From Hirsutella rhossiliensis (taxonomy: Eukaryota; Ascomycota; Sordariomycetes; Hypocreales; Ophiocordycipitaceae), in contig NW_025408674.1 in assembly GCF_020360975.1 (NCBI RefSeq), positions 558,001-622,000 of the forward strand: a stretch of DNA of 64,000 nt, read 5' to 3'. The notes under the pieces were generated by a model, which was not told the DNA's origin, did no database searches, and was given only the letters and a program-made list of their open reading frames with translations. Positions within the stretch are counted from its first letter, which is position 1. The number at the start of each line of letters is the position of its first letter. A program made the position numbers and the translations under genes. Of the stretch, positions 22,801 through 34,433 are shown piece by piece.

Positions 22801-24122
22801 ACGAGACTTCTACTGGCCAAGGATGAAGGAGGATATCCGTCGTTATATTCGGAACTGCCACGACTGCCGCCGCAACAAAACCCCTCGAGACAAGACCCCT
22901 GGACTGCTCCATCCACTGCCCGTGCCGACTTCTGTTTGGGAGCACGTCGAATGTGACGGAAGGATATGCCGAAAGACCGTTACGGATATGACTATGTTTG
23001 TACCTTCGTCTGCAAGCTAAGCCGGATTATCGCCACGCTCCCAGGAAAGAAAACGATACAGCAGAAGTCTTAGCTAGCCGCTACTTCCGCTACCTCTATC
23101 GTTTCTTCGGTATGCCCTCGTATGGATTTCTGACAACGCTGGACAGTTTATTTCTGCCTTCCTCGCAGAGATTAACCGGCTCACGGGAACGAAGCATCGT
23201 CATGGAAGCTCCCTACACCTCAGACCCAAGGGGTGTAGAAGTCACAAATCAATACCTGGATCAAAAGCTACGATTCTACGTGACGAAGCATCAAGACAAC
23301 TGGAGTTCCCTGCTGCCCGCCCTCGACTTCGCCCATAACTCGTCTTGGCACTCTTCCATCGACATGGCACCGTTAAAAGTAGCCCTAGGCCGAGATATCC
23401 GGAATCCCCTGTCACTGCCCCCGACTAACAAGACCGCTGCCACCGGACCCGCCGCCAGAGCTAGGGAACTTGTGCAGACCGCCCAGGAAACCCAGGAAGA
23501 CGCCAGGAATGCTGCCATCGCCGCTCAAGAACGTCAGAAGGAACAGGCTAATAGGAAACGACGACCAACCGACTTTGCCATCGGTGACCGAGTTTTTCTC
23601 AGCAGGAAAGGCTTCGCCACGAACGCTCCGACTACTCGGCTAGATAACCAATGGTCAGGTCCGTTCGTAATCCTGGAAGAACGCGGTCATAGCTACGTAC
23701 TGCAGCTGCCCGAGTCGTACAAAATGAAGAACCTATTCCACGCCGACCGTCTTCGAAAAGCAGCCGATAACCCTTGCCCCAGCAGATCCAGACACCTCCG
23801 CCACCCGAGGAGATCAACGGAGAACCCGAGTGGGAGGTTGATCAAGTCCAGCAGTCTCGAGTAACCGGTAGAGTCGACGACTGGAATACCAGGTCTTATG
23901 GAAGGGATGTGACCTGATGAGACCTGGTACCCGGCTAGGAATTTCCGTAACGCACCAATAGCATTGAAGGTATTCCACGATGAACATCCGGACGCAGCAG
24001 GCCCACCCGTCAACCTGCAATACTGGATCGAATGTGCTGCAGCGGAGGAGGGCTGCGAGGAACGAGACGATGATGACACAGCAGAGAAAGCCGTGAAACC
24101 AAGAACCCGCCGCCACGACTGA
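19819..24122 (+). pseudogene. Ty3 pol with chromodomain
   Basis: Protease motif LCDTGAETRLLV at 20101-20136. RT and RNase H are intact in one long frame at 21264-22394: KIDVIQAFHRLRMDP, LPFGLKVGPAWFQ, SAYADDVLIYSD with the catalytic YADD at 21540-21551, DASRNATAGVLWQEQ, and TDHEALVHF. Integrase has the HHCC zinc region (HAGQNKVIKLL..CHDCRRNK, about 22765-22880) and the GPFVILEERGHSYVLQLPES C-terminal block (about 23656-23715). Chromodomain pieces (EPEWEVDQVQQSRV, YQVLWKGC, NFRNAPIALK) lie at about 23820-23970 in different frames. Chromodomains steer integration to methylated-histone heterochromatin. Breaks occur near 20310, 20740-21260, 22390, 23000 and 23880. Confidence 0.88.
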
Positions 24123-24162
24123 CTACCTTGATACGCATATCAAGGCCTTAGACGGGGGGTAG

Positions 24163-24419
24163 TGTCACGACCCTGCGCGCCAGCGTAGAGACACCAGCGC
24201 AGAACCTCACCAGTGTCACGTGCCCAAGCAGCATCACGTGCCCACGTGCGACCTCGTGCTTACCTGAGCGCTGCTGAGGTAACCTCGTGCAGATGCACAT
24301 AAGGGCCAGCTCGGTCGTGTAGTCTAGTCTTTCTTTCTTGCTCCTTAGCTTTGAGTCTTCGTTCATAGTGCCAATACATCTTTATAGCCGTCAAGGCTCG
24401 TATGTGCCTGGCCGTAACA
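24163..24419 (+). repeat. Ty3 3' LTR
   Basis: 257 bp, matching the 5' LTR base for base as far as I can compare by eye. The target duplication tctta follows. Confidence 0.96.
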
Positions 24420-24424
24420 TCTTA

Positions 24425-24957
24425 TACTCCCTTCCTTTCTCTTACCACGCAAATGTTTATCGCCGCTCCACTTGCCTTCTTGCTTTTTTTGTCTCCTCCC
24501 CGCTGCGGGTTGGTACCCGAATGGCCGATTTCTTTGCCTACCTTTTTGCACGCTTTAGTTCCTAGCGCTACCGCCTGCTTGCGTTCTTTCTCTCGCCCTG
24601 TCTTTGTCTTGTCTTTGTCTTGATTGTCTCTCCAATCTTCAGTCTTCGTTCCTCAAGTCTTCGTTCCTCAAGGCCCTTTGCGCAACCCGTGAGGGGTTGC
24701 CTTACCCGTCCCAATGCCTTTGAGGAACGAAAGGCCTTTCTAACGTGCCCCGCAGACCCCGCCCTCTCCCCCCAAAAGTTCTCCGCCCCTTGATTGGTCC
24801 CTTGTGATTGGTCCCTCCTTGCCTCCCTCCTTGTTGGTCGCTGCCCTTCCCCCGGCTTCTGTTGCCTTTTCGCGTGCCTTATCCCACCACTAGGCGCCTC
24901 CCACCCTGTCTGCCGCCTGCCGACTCTTCCCGCCTGCCGAACTCTTCATCGCGTCAC
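24425..24957. other. Pyrimidine-rich segment with nested stem-loop
   Basis: Continuation of the segment at 16564-18274, interrupted by Ty3. An outer 11-bp stem TCGTTCCTCAA (24661-24671)/TTGAGGAACGA (24720-24730) encloses an inner 7-bp stem GCAACCC (24682-24688)/GGGTTGC (24694-24700). A direct repeat gtcttcgttcctcaa precedes it. It lies just past the 3' end of the minus-strand helicase relic. No gene. Confidence 0.45.
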
Positions 24958-26080
24958 CTAGCGCGGCCGCCTTGACTCTTCAGCATCACCGTCCAGCCAG
25001 CGCAACGCCTCCTCAACGGTCCTCTCGCTCAGTACCTCGAGCCTGGCCTGTGCGGCAGTCATCTCCTCGGGGACCCGGTTGCCCACCAAGTCTCTGTCCC
25101 GCACCTTGGACACGAGCATGATGCCGTCTAGAGTTCGGCAGCGCGATAGCTGCACGTACAGGCCGTACGGGTCGCACTGCGAGGGCACCACCGTTCCATC
25201 CATCTTCGTCGTCCGTGTCCCTCGCAGCTCGAGGCCACGCGCTCCAGCGTTTTGCCCTGCACCTTGTAGTCCGTGCACGCGAACGCTGCTGCGCACGGCA
25301 AACCCTTTCGGCTGACGTCGTTGCGTTGCCACGGCCTTTTTCGCTGGCACTGTATCTTAACGGTCATGGGTGTCAACAAGATCGTGCCCGGCGGCATCCC
25401 GACGAAGTGGAGATATCTCGTCGTCTCCGATTCGAGAATGATCCCGCCGGCGGCCGAAGTGGATCGTCATATCGGCCGAGATCCGATGCCCCGGGTACGC
25501 CTTGTCGACAATGACCTCCACCGCCGAGTAGCTCGCGCCGTTCACTAGCTTCAGCCCCTGGTGGGTGTTGTGGTTCACGACGATGGGCATCCCGGCCACG
25601 AACATGAAGACGGCCGGCACCGGGATCGCGCTATCGTCGCCCTGGTTGAGTATCATGATCGCCTCTTCCTCCGTCGGCAGCTCCTCCTTCCACTTGTGCT
25701 CGGAGATGAAAATGCGCATCGTCGACCGCTGCTGGACCCGGAACGCCAGGCTCGCCTCCATGTTCAGGTTCCACCGATTCCTATTGAGCGGCGTCACCAC
25801 GGTGATGCCCGTCTCCCAAGGATCCGCCTTCCTCCCGGTAGCACCTTGAGTTGAGGAGGTTTAGATCCGTCCGATCCTGCACGCCTAGACGGATCCGCTT
25901 CAGCAGCCTCTGCAGCTCCGGGTCGCCGGCGGCGCGCATCTGCTCGTCCAGCATGACGACCGTCGTGAACCTCTTCCACAGTGCGTGCGCTTTGTCGTGC
26001 TGGTGACGCTGCTCGGCCTTGAACGAGTTGTCTACGTCCCACGAGATGGCCGCGCTAGGCAGGACGATCGACCTCTCTTG
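24958..26080 (-). pseudogene. PIF1-like Helitron-type helicase, C-terminal half
   Basis: Minus strand in three frames. From upstream: SAAISWDVDNSFKAEQ and LWKRFTTVVMLDEQMRAAGD then LLKRIRLGVQDRTDL (about 25860-26060), MPIVVNHNTHQGLKLVNGAS (about 25530-25590), and GLYVQLSRCRTLDGIMLVSK (about 25110-25165), the motif VI-like block of PIF1-family superfamily-1 helicases. This is the C-terminal helicase part of fungal Helitron-associated proteins. The N-terminal part is missing, cut near 26060-26080 by the gag/protease relic. The fragment at 44560-45509 covers the preceding part of the same protein type. Inactive. Confidence 0.75.
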
Positions 26081-27524
26081 GACCGGTGAACATGACCGCC
26101 GGGACAGTGTTTCGGTCAACGAGAGCATGAGCGGCCAAGGGATGATTGGAATGAAAGGCGAAGGAACGGCCTTTAGGGACTTCCTTCCAGCTAGCTGGGA
26201 CTAGCATTGTCTTGCCTGCCGGGACCACGGTTTTCTGACGGCCTGAACGCGTCGGACTACCCTTTATGAGGCTTATAGATGTTAAAGGGATACCGAAGTC
26301 GTCGAGGAGGCCTATTTGAACGACTTCCTTGTCGTAGTGGATGTTTCCAACATACGGCTTGAGGAAGGCATTGCCTAGCAAGGCTCCTGGTTCCACGGTA
26401 GTCACCCAAGCGGAACTGGTGAATTTAGCTATGCCGGCGCTGCTGCCGTCAGCCCTCTTTCCTTCTGCATAGAAGGAGAACGTGGCCCAGTCTGTGCAGC
26501 GGATACTGCCGCTGATGCCTGCAATTGGCGTTGAAGGCTTCTTCTCAATGGTGTGCTCGAAGCTCTTGAGAAGCTTTCTGTCAATCAGGGGGTTGCCACA
26601 CCCGGAATCCGCACAGACCTCGGTCTCTGGTCCTGTGGGAGCTGCCTTGATCTTGATGCGAAGATATGAGTAGCCGAAAGGGCATTGTGCGATGGCGGCT
26701 CGAGCGGCTGTGGCTCGAGGATTTCCTGCGATAGCGCTCGCGACTGTTCCCAAAGATACTGGGCTTTCTGGGGAGGAATTGGATTGTGCTGCTCTACGGC
26801 TTTATATGCCTCTCCATTTGCGTGGGCCTTGGGCTGTGACACGCAACCAGGAAGGTGCCTGAAGAGTGCATTGCGTGAGGGAAATCGGGCGTAGCATTTC
26901 CCACACAACGAAGGTCTTGCTGGGGTCGCCTCCTGCTGGAGCTGTTGAGCAGACACACAGCAGCGTGCTTGTGTGTGCTCAAATAACACACTGCGGGAGG
27001 AACTTGCGGTTACACTTCCGGCATTGGTGGTTTCCTTGTTGGCCAAGATTCTCAGGAGTTGAGGTCATACAGACGTAGTATTCCTCGATAGAAGCGTCTG
27101 ATCCTACATCACTGGCTTCATCGTTGTCGGAAATGGCGGTTTTCTTGTCGTCTGGAGCATCTTGCTTGTTTTCATCCTCGCTGGCAAGGTAATTTTTCTC
27201 AAAGCGGACCTTTTTCTCATAGCCGCCGCTTCGCTCATTGCGCTGAGGATCTTTGGGGCGGCTCTCTCGCCTTTCCTTGGCCCGTAAGTCGCTGCTGGGG
27301 TTGCTGCGGTCTCTGCGGTCAAGGCCTCGATCGCGTTGGTAGTGATCTCGCTGATAGCTGCGGTCGCGGTCGCGGCTATCGTTCCTAAAGCTGCGATCAC
27401 GATCACTACTACGATCACGACTTTGGTAGTTGCGGTCACGGTCACGGCCTTGGGGGCGTTCATCGTATCTGCCGCGAAATTCCAATGCCGCGGAGATCAG
27501 GGGTCGGCGTTCCTCGATTTCTCG
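26060..27524 (-). pseudogene. Retroelement gag C-terminus and aspartic protease relic
   Basis: Minus strand. An Arg/Asp repeat tract (RDRDRNYQSRDRSSDRDRSF, about 27380-27440) is followed by Cys pairs CRKC (about 27010) and CGKCYARFPSRNALFRHLPG with a final Cys (about 26845-26910), a C2HC-like finger. Then, in another frame, comes the protease motif CADSGCGNPLIDRKLL (about 26565-26620) with later ALLGNAFLKPYVGNIHYD. The active site reads D-S-G. It is bounded by hAT B on the upstream side and the helicase relic on the other. It looks like the downstream part of the gag type seen at 2385-2940. Confidence 0.65.
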
Positions 27525-29606
27525 CAGTGTTGCTAATAATATGACAATAAAGTAGTATACTGCAGTATATACAATACAATACGCGATTTCTCATATTGTA
27601 CCAATACAATATGCTCGCCGTCATATTGTGACGATACAATATAGCGCCTTCCATACTGGCAATATATGGCTTGTATTGTTTGTATTGGTTGGTAGTCATT
27701 CGCCTTTCCGTTCCCCAATTCGCGCCAATATGATGACGCGTCAAAAAACACGCGTAAATATAAGCATGTTCTATGTATTGTTTTTCGTCTGGCGGACCTC
27801 CAGGACGTAAAAGTTTCCTATTGGCGCACGGAAACGCGTAAATGTATGTATAAATCCAGACCTACAGGGTAGCGGCTCGCCGTCCAAACACTGTTTTCCT
27901 CCTCAACCCCGCTTTCCCACCCCAGGACTTACAAGCAATCTCGATGCCTCAACAACGCCTGCCTTTTGTTCAAACATCGCCGCGACGGGATTCGTCAATA
28001 TCAGACGAATACTCGGAGATTTCCAGCCCACGGTTGCATGATCCAGATGAGACCCAAACCACTGAATGCCAATCGTCGCAACCTCGCACGGCCTCCATAA
28101 ACCCTTCGGCCAAGCCAAGAACATCATGGGTCTTTTCTCATATGCCAGACGAGGACATAGAGACGAAATACTACAATCAGCGGACCGGAAAGAAGAATGG
28201 CGCTGCAAACACTGTGACAAAACGTATTGCTGTTCCGGTGGAACTGCGGCCCCAGCCAAGCACCTTACGGATCCTCCTCCTGACGGTCACGGCCTCCCAA
28301 AGGCGCGCCACGAACTGCCAAAGTCACGAATATACGAACTATTCTCGAGATAGCTCGTGTTACGGCCAAAGAACATCCCCGAAAACGCCGTCGGCTCAAC
28401 GATCAATCCGGAGACTCGATCGACCCAGACCAGCTCGAAGCTTTATACGTAAGGTTTATTACGTCCTGTTCTCTCCCATTTAGGCTTGTGGAATGCCCAG
28501 AATTCCGAGCATTCTTAGCCTACCTCAACGCCGATATCGATACTTGGCTTCCAGATACACACGAGACCATCAAGAAATGGATTATGCGGCAGTACGAAGG
28601 TCAGAAGGAGAAGGTCAAGCAGCGCATCCAGTCAGCAAAGTCAAAAATTCATATCAGCTGCGACCTATGGACTTCCCCCAACTCTTTGGCCATCTTAGGC
28701 GTAGTTGCTCATTACGTTGCAGAAGACAGTCAGTTGGAACACCATGTCTTGGCTTTGAAAGACATCGACAGTGAGCACGACGGATATCACCTGGCAAGGG
28801 CAATTTTGGAAGTGGTTGATGACTGGGGTTTGCTTCCAACCTTGGATATTTTGTGATGGACAATGCAGGCAATAACGATACAATGATGAGATCTCTTTCC
28901 TTGGTAAGTACGGCGCACTGTTTTTCTGACTGGCCCTAACATTTACAGGCCTTCTACGTCGATATGACATTCGATACGATCCCAAATCTCACCGACTCCG
29001 CTGCCAAGGTCACATTATCAACCTTGCCGCCAAAGCTTTCTCTTCGTTACCGATAATGAGAAGCTCAAAGACGACGAACGTGATGGGCATAATGTGACAC
29101 TAAAAGAGATCGAGGCGTGGCGGAAAAAGGGTCCCCTTGGCAAGCTCCACAACTTCGTGGTTTTCGTCCAAAGTAGTGTTCAGCGTCGCCAAAAGTTTCT
29201 GGCCATCAGCCATAATCGCAAGCTTGCGCGAGATAATGACACGAGGTGGAGTTCGTGGTACACCATGCTACGAGCGGCCTTGCATCTTAGAGGCGCAGTC
29301 GAGGGATATTTCAACAAATGGGTGGAAGGAGATTGTGCCGGAGACGAGCTCTCCCGAGGAGTGGGTCATCCTCGAGAAGATCAAGTCTTTCTTGGAGAAG
29401 CTTAAAATGACGACAAGGCCCTTGAGTCATCGTTTGCAACTCTTGACAATGTTCTCTTGGCTATGGACTTCGTATTGGCGCAATTCGAAGCAGGAAAAGA
29501 GGCACATATCGACGATCCGATTATGGCACCAATGTATAACTCGGGCTGGGCGAAGATGGATAAGTACTATTGTCTTACTGACGAATCGCCTGCCTACGTC
29601 GCTGCG

Positions 29607-29877
29607 TGTCACACATAGGATATCAGCCTCCAACAGTCTGACCCCCTATTCGCACAGTCCGTTTCCACATTTCCCCACAGAAACTTCTAGGAGGCATCAT
29701 CAACGCATCAGTGGCTTCCAGATGATCTGATCAGATGCTTCCATTCACTACCATTCCCTTCCATTCTCATATTCAGGCAGTCTATAAAGATCTCGCCTCT
29801 TTCCCACCTTAGATAGCAGAATCAAGAGTCTTCCAGTCCCTGATCTTTATGCCCACTTGCTCATCCTCCGTGCGATA
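29607..29877 (+). repeat. copia-2 5' LTR
   Basis: Starts TGTCACACATAGG and ends CCGTGCGATA. TATAAAGATC near 29784 is a likely promoter box. Confidence 0.93.
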
Positions 29878-29948
29878 GTTATGAGCCCGGTCTGCCACTG
29901 ACTGGGTATCTTATTCTTGTTCACTCCGCTGCGCAGAATAGCTTCCAC

Positions 29949-31110
29949 AATGAGCTCAGCTCTAGATCTTGATGGCTCTTCCAAGGGCACCGTGCTCAAC
30001 GGCCCTTGCGACTGGAAACAATGGATTTCTATCATCAAGAAATTCGCCACGTCCCACAGTCTTTGGGACTTTCTGGACCCTGCCGTCAAGGAGGGTAAGC
30101 CGGTTCTTCAGCAGCCAGTTGAACCAACATTCCGACAAATCAACCACGAAGCATCTGATCTCGTGGATCTGACCTCGGAGGAATTTCGCCGTCTCGAATT
30201 CCTCCACACCCAATACCGCTCGAAGCTTCAAGGGTATAGGGATCAAGTGAAGGCACTCGCCAGCCTTCAACAACACATCGTCAAGACCATCGGCAACTAC
30301 TACAGCACCATTGCCGAGGAACACGACGTTGCAAAGCAACTTGCCTTGCTTCAGGCTCGTGTGGCCCCAACCGACTGGGCACTCGAGAGGAAGTTGTTCA
30401 GCGTTATCGTTCCACCCTTCAGTCGCCAAACAGGACCAAGATCGAAGCTTGGGTCACCCAATGGCAGAAAGTCCTCACTGAGGCAAAGCAATTAGGGCTT
30501 CCTGATGTCCAGGACCTTCGCCCTACCAAGATTTCCTACAGGCTGTTTCGTCCATCAACGCCCCATTCACAGACTATTGGGTCAACAAAATGGAAGACGA
30601 GGCCGTATTCGGCAAGCCTGAGTGGAAGACCGACTTCCCGGACGGCATTAAGATCAGTGAGATCTTTGAACGAGCTCACCGAATCAAGGCCGCCAACAAC
30701 AGCAAAGGATCATTCGGAGCTGCCTTCCAAGGCAAGGGAGAGAAATCGGAGAGGAAAGAGGACAAGCCTAAGTGGTCTTCAAGCAAGAACGCTGATGGTG
30801 TTCCTATGTGTGTCTGCGGAGAATATCACCGCTTCGTAGATTGCTTCTATCTCATCAAATCAGCTCGGCCTGATGGCTGGACTCCTGATCAGAAGGTTGA
30901 GAAGAAGATCAAGGAAATCCTCGACTCCAATCCATGGGCAAAGAAGATGACGGAGAAAGCACAAGACTTCAAGAAGAAGGAAATGGAGAAATCGTCCGAC
31001 TCCTCCGTTAAAGGCACAGCGTTTGCCGGTCTTCTACCAGCTCCTGACAACACACCGCCTCCTCAACACCTCCATCAACCAGTTTCTCGACGGGAAAGGC
31101 AGTCTACCCG
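29949..31110 (+). pseudogene. copia-2 gag
   Basis: ATG at 29949 (MSSALDLDGSSKGTVLNGPC). DWKQWISIIKKFATSHSLWD matches the usual copia gag opening (W..W...). The frame changes near 30400 and 30590. The second part (FPDGIKISEIFERAHRIKAA) leads to a zinc knuckle variant CVCGEYHRFVDC at about 30809-30845. The product would package element RNA. Confidence 0.8.
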
Positions 31111-31113
31111 CTG

Positions 31114-33606
31114 TATGACTCCTTTATCCTTGATTCCGGATCAGACACACACATTTGCAACAACCGATCCCGTTTTCTTGACTACACCGCCCTTGCAGAG
31201 CCAAAAGAGCTCTTTGCAGGCGATAGTCAACTTCAGATCCTTGGCTACGGCACAGTCCGTATGAAGCTTGAAGAAGGAGGACTTTTTCAGCTCAACGAAG
31301 TTGCCTTCGTGCCAAAATTCCACACCAACATCGCATCCCTCGACCGCTTTCTTGCGAAGGGATACAACTGGAATCCACTATCTGGACGCGTCTCTAAAGA
31401 CGATCAGATTATATTTCATACGAAACGCCGCTTTCGTCAACCGGTCATCGAGTTCAACCCGATTAAGGAGGACTCTCACGCCTCCAACTTCACATCTTCA
31501 TCTGCACCTCGCGCAGTGAAAACAGCAGATGCTACGCTTTGGCATAAGCGCCTAGGCCACTTGAACGCTCAAGCCCTAGAGCGTCTTGTTGAGAACACGA
31601 CGGGTTCGAAGATCAAAGGCCCAGTTACCATCGATTGCACCGCGTGTTCCCTTGGGAAGGGAAAGAAGGTCGTCTCTCGCCGAACCCCTCAAAACCGAGC
31701 CCCCAGACCATTCTGGAGAATCTACGTTGATATCTTCAGTATGAACACCTCATTCAACGGCAAGGAAGCTGTTCTTCTTATCAAAGATGAATTTACAAGC
31801 ATGATCTTCATCTACCTTCTGAATGACGCGACACAAGGGTCCGTTATGACTGCTTTGAGAAACCATGAGGCAATGATTCAACGCCAATGGAATCTCAATA
31901 TTTGCATTATCCACCGTGATAACGATCGTTCTCTTCAGAGTGCGTATGAGAGCTGGATCGAGGAAAAGGGGATTCAAGATGAACCTTCTGCCCTTACACT
32001 CGCTCAAAACGGCTCTGCAGAGCGATCTGGGGGTAATATCTGCCCAGGCCAGAACAATGGGAATTGATGCCAATTTACCATCTGATCTTTGGCCAGAGAC
32101 TTGGAAAGCAGCAGTGTTTTTGCACAACAGATCGCCCATGCAGAACCACAGCTTCCGAACGCCTTTCCAGCTGCTTCATCAGTGGCTGCGAGACAACAAC
32201 AGAGACATAGGCTACCAGCAAGACCAGCCTGACATCACGTTTCTCAAGGCATACGGCTGCAGAGCCTATCCCTTGACACCCCAGGCCCTTCAGAACAGAC
32301 AGAAGAAGGACCTAAAGACCGACCCTCACACAGAAATCGGTTATCTCGTTGGATATGATTCCACGAACATTTTCAGGATCTGGATTCCGTCCACATCAGA
32401 AGTCCGAAGGGTCCGAGATGTGACCTTCAATGAAAGCATCTTCTATGACGGAAATGATCAGCCACCAGAACCTATCCCACAGCGCGTGGAAGTACAGCTT
32501 CCAGCCCACATCGAGGACGAGTCGGATTACGAGGAAATCCCCACTCAAATCGATGAACCTGAACCTGACCCCGTTGAGCAATCTCCTCAACCTCAGACCA
32601 AGGAGACGCCACCACGATTGTGGTACAACCCGAACCATCTGATCATGAGGACTCGGATGATCAGGATGAGTTTCATGACATTCAGCACCCATATCCGACA
32701 CCGGACCCCGGTCCGAGTGACTCTCAGCCACGGCGCTCAGCCCGCACTCCAAAGCCTCGCAAGCTCAGTGCTTTTTCGACCAACACTAAGGGTCAATTCC
32801 ACAGCTCTTTCTTTCTCGGCAGAGAAGAAAACTTCACAGACGACACCTTCCTCCCGAACCTACGACGTATAAGGAACTTCGCACCCACAGATTTGGTCCT
32901 CAGTTCAGAGAAGGAGCCCACGCCGAGTGGAAAGCACTCCAACAGAGAGGAACCTTCAGAGCGGTCCCCAGAGACCAGGTCACGGGCAAGCTTTTGCCAC
33001 TTACCTGGGTCTTTAAGTATAAGTTCGACAAGCATGGCTTTCTTACAAAGTTCAAAGCCCGTCTTTGTGTTCGAGGAGATCTTCAACAGCTAGGTGACAA
33101 GGACACCTATGCAGCAACCCTTGCAGGACGTTCTTTCCGGATTCTCATGGCCATCACCGCCAAATTCGACCTTGAGACCCGACAGCTCGACGCAGTTAAT
33201 GCCTTCACAAACGCCCTCTTAGAAGACGAGGAGGAGGTCTATGTAGCCTTCCCAGACGGATACTACAGACAGGGATGGGCTCTTCGCCTCATGCGAGCCC
33301 TCTATGGCCTCCGACGGTCCCCTCTTCTTTGGCAGAAGGAACTCACTGCTGCATTCAGAGAGCTTGGTCTTACACAGTGTCCCGACGAACCCTGCATCTT
33401 CCAGAACGACTGGCTCACTGTTTTCTTCTTCGTTGACGATATTGTTTTCCTCTATCGCAAGGAAAACGAGGACGCAGCTGATGAGATGGTTGCAGCCCTC
33501 AAGAGGAAGTACGCGATGACAGACCAAGGGAATTACAATGGTTCCTTGGTATCAGACTCTACGTTGCTAGGGATCTAGTTTCTTTCTTCAGTTTGCACTG
33601 CCCACT
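31114..33606 (+). pseudogene. copia-2 protease, integrase and truncated RT
   Basis: Protease FILDSGSDTHICN (Asp codon 31132-31134). Integrase zinc region LWHKRLGHLNAQALERL (about 31540) with CTACSLGKGKK, core VDIFSMNTSFNGKEAVLLIK, then FLHNRSPMQNHSFRTPFQLL (about 32116) and a GYLVGYDS block. RT: TWVFKYKFDKHGFLTKFKAR (about 33006), QLDAVNAFTNALL, MRALYGLRRSPLLW, and the canonical FFVDDIVFLY with FVDD at 33429-33440. After ELQWFLGIRLY the frame ends within about 70 bp of the 3' LTR, so the RT tail and RNase H are missing. Frameshifts near 31260, 32030, 32870 and 33525. Confidence 0.85.
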
Positions 33607-33626
33607 AGCCAGCACAACCTGGGGTA

Positions 33627-33895
33627 TGTCACACATAGGATATCAGCCTCCAACAGTCTGACCCCTATTCGCACAGTCCGTTTCCACATTTCCCACAGAA
33701 ACTTCTAGGAGGCATCATCAACGCATCAGTGGCTTCCAGATGATCTGATCAGATGCTTCCATTCACTACCATTCCCTTCCATTCTCATATTCAGGCAGTC
33801 TATAAAGATCTCGCCTCTTTCCCACCTTAGATAGCAGAATCAAGAGTCTTCCAGTCCCTGATCTTTATGCCCACTTGCTCATCCTCCGTGCGATA
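33627..33895 (+). repeat. copia-2 3' LTR
   Basis: 269 bp. Differs from the 5' LTR by a shorter C-run near 33663 and near 33693. Followed by the duplication ctgcg. Confidence 0.93.
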
Positions 33896-34433
33896 CTGCG
33901 ATTGTGCTTCACCCTTCGCATAAATGGCACTACATACACGAAAACTGGAAGAAGGAGTGGGCTGACTCGTCAAAGAAGCTGATGGAGACACTGTGGGATG
34001 ATTATAAACCTGTGGAGCCGCCTTCTCTATCTGAGGTTCCGTTGACGACCACGAACGAGTTCTTGAATTGGAGAAACAAGCACCTACAACCAGCACTTAT
34101 CACAGACGAGTACGAGCGATATTGTAAGTCTGAACGGGTTTATGGGTTCACAAGCGCCCTCGCATGGTGGCTGGAGGAAACACAGCAAAAGAACTACCCA
34201 TACCTGAGCAAAATGGCGGTGGATATACTGTCAATTCCCGCAATGTCTGCTGAGCCCGAAAGACTCTTCTCTGGGGCAAAATAACCATCACAGACCGTCG
34301 AAATCGACTTGGGAGTGATGTAATTCAGGCATTGGAGTGCTTGAAGTCATGGTTTGGGATACAGGATTTTCAGGGTGACGATATTTCAGCAACGACGGTT
34401 GAATAATGAGGGTCACGTGGGATATACGGGATA

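Larger units (their letters stand above)
18275..24419 (+). mobile_element. Ty3/gypsy chromodomain retrotransposon
   Basis: 6145-bp element with 257-bp LTRs that read as identical, flanked by the 5-bp duplication tctta (18270-18274 and 24420-24424). Order gag, protease, RT, RNase H, integrase and a C-terminal chromodomain marks it as a chromovirus-lineage Ty3 element. It inserted into the pyrimidine-rich segment that continues at 24425. A polypurine tract GACGGGGGGTAG directly precedes the 3' LTR. Identical LTRs imply recent insertion, yet the coding frames are interrupted several times. Confidence 0.96.
29607..33895 (+). mobile_element. Ty1/copia retrotransposon copia-2, 3'-deleted pol
   Basis: 4289-bp element in the hAT B transposase gene, with 5-bp duplication ctgcg (29602-29606 and 33896-33900); the uninterrupted site is present in copy A. 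LTRs are 271 and 269 bp, differing by two homopolymer changes, and end ..GCGATA rather than CA. Directly after the 5' LTR, gttatgagcccgg (29878-29890) is complementary to the anticodon region of initiator-Met tRNA, the half-tRNA primer type known for Drosophila copia. Pol stops shortly after the RT; RNase H is absent, so the copy is a deletion derivative. Confidence 0.93.
27944..34402 (+). pseudogene. hAT transposase (copy B), interrupted by copia-2
   Basis: Plus-strand transposase. BED finger WRCKHCDKTYCCSGG at about 28190-28240, then SKIHISCDLWTSPNSLAILG (about 28635-28695), an intron at 28904-28948 (GTAAGT..CCCTAAC..TACAG), RWSSWYTMLRAALHLRG (about 29242-29292), and after copia-2 the C-terminal dimerisation domain (about 34190-34280) with a stop at 34400-34402. 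Frameshifts: near 28190 and 28300 (each one A fewer than copy A), near 28850 where DWGLLPTLDIL hits a stop just before VMDNAGNND (shared with A), near 29330 and near 34283. Cut by copia-2 at 29606/33896. Confidence 0.85.
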
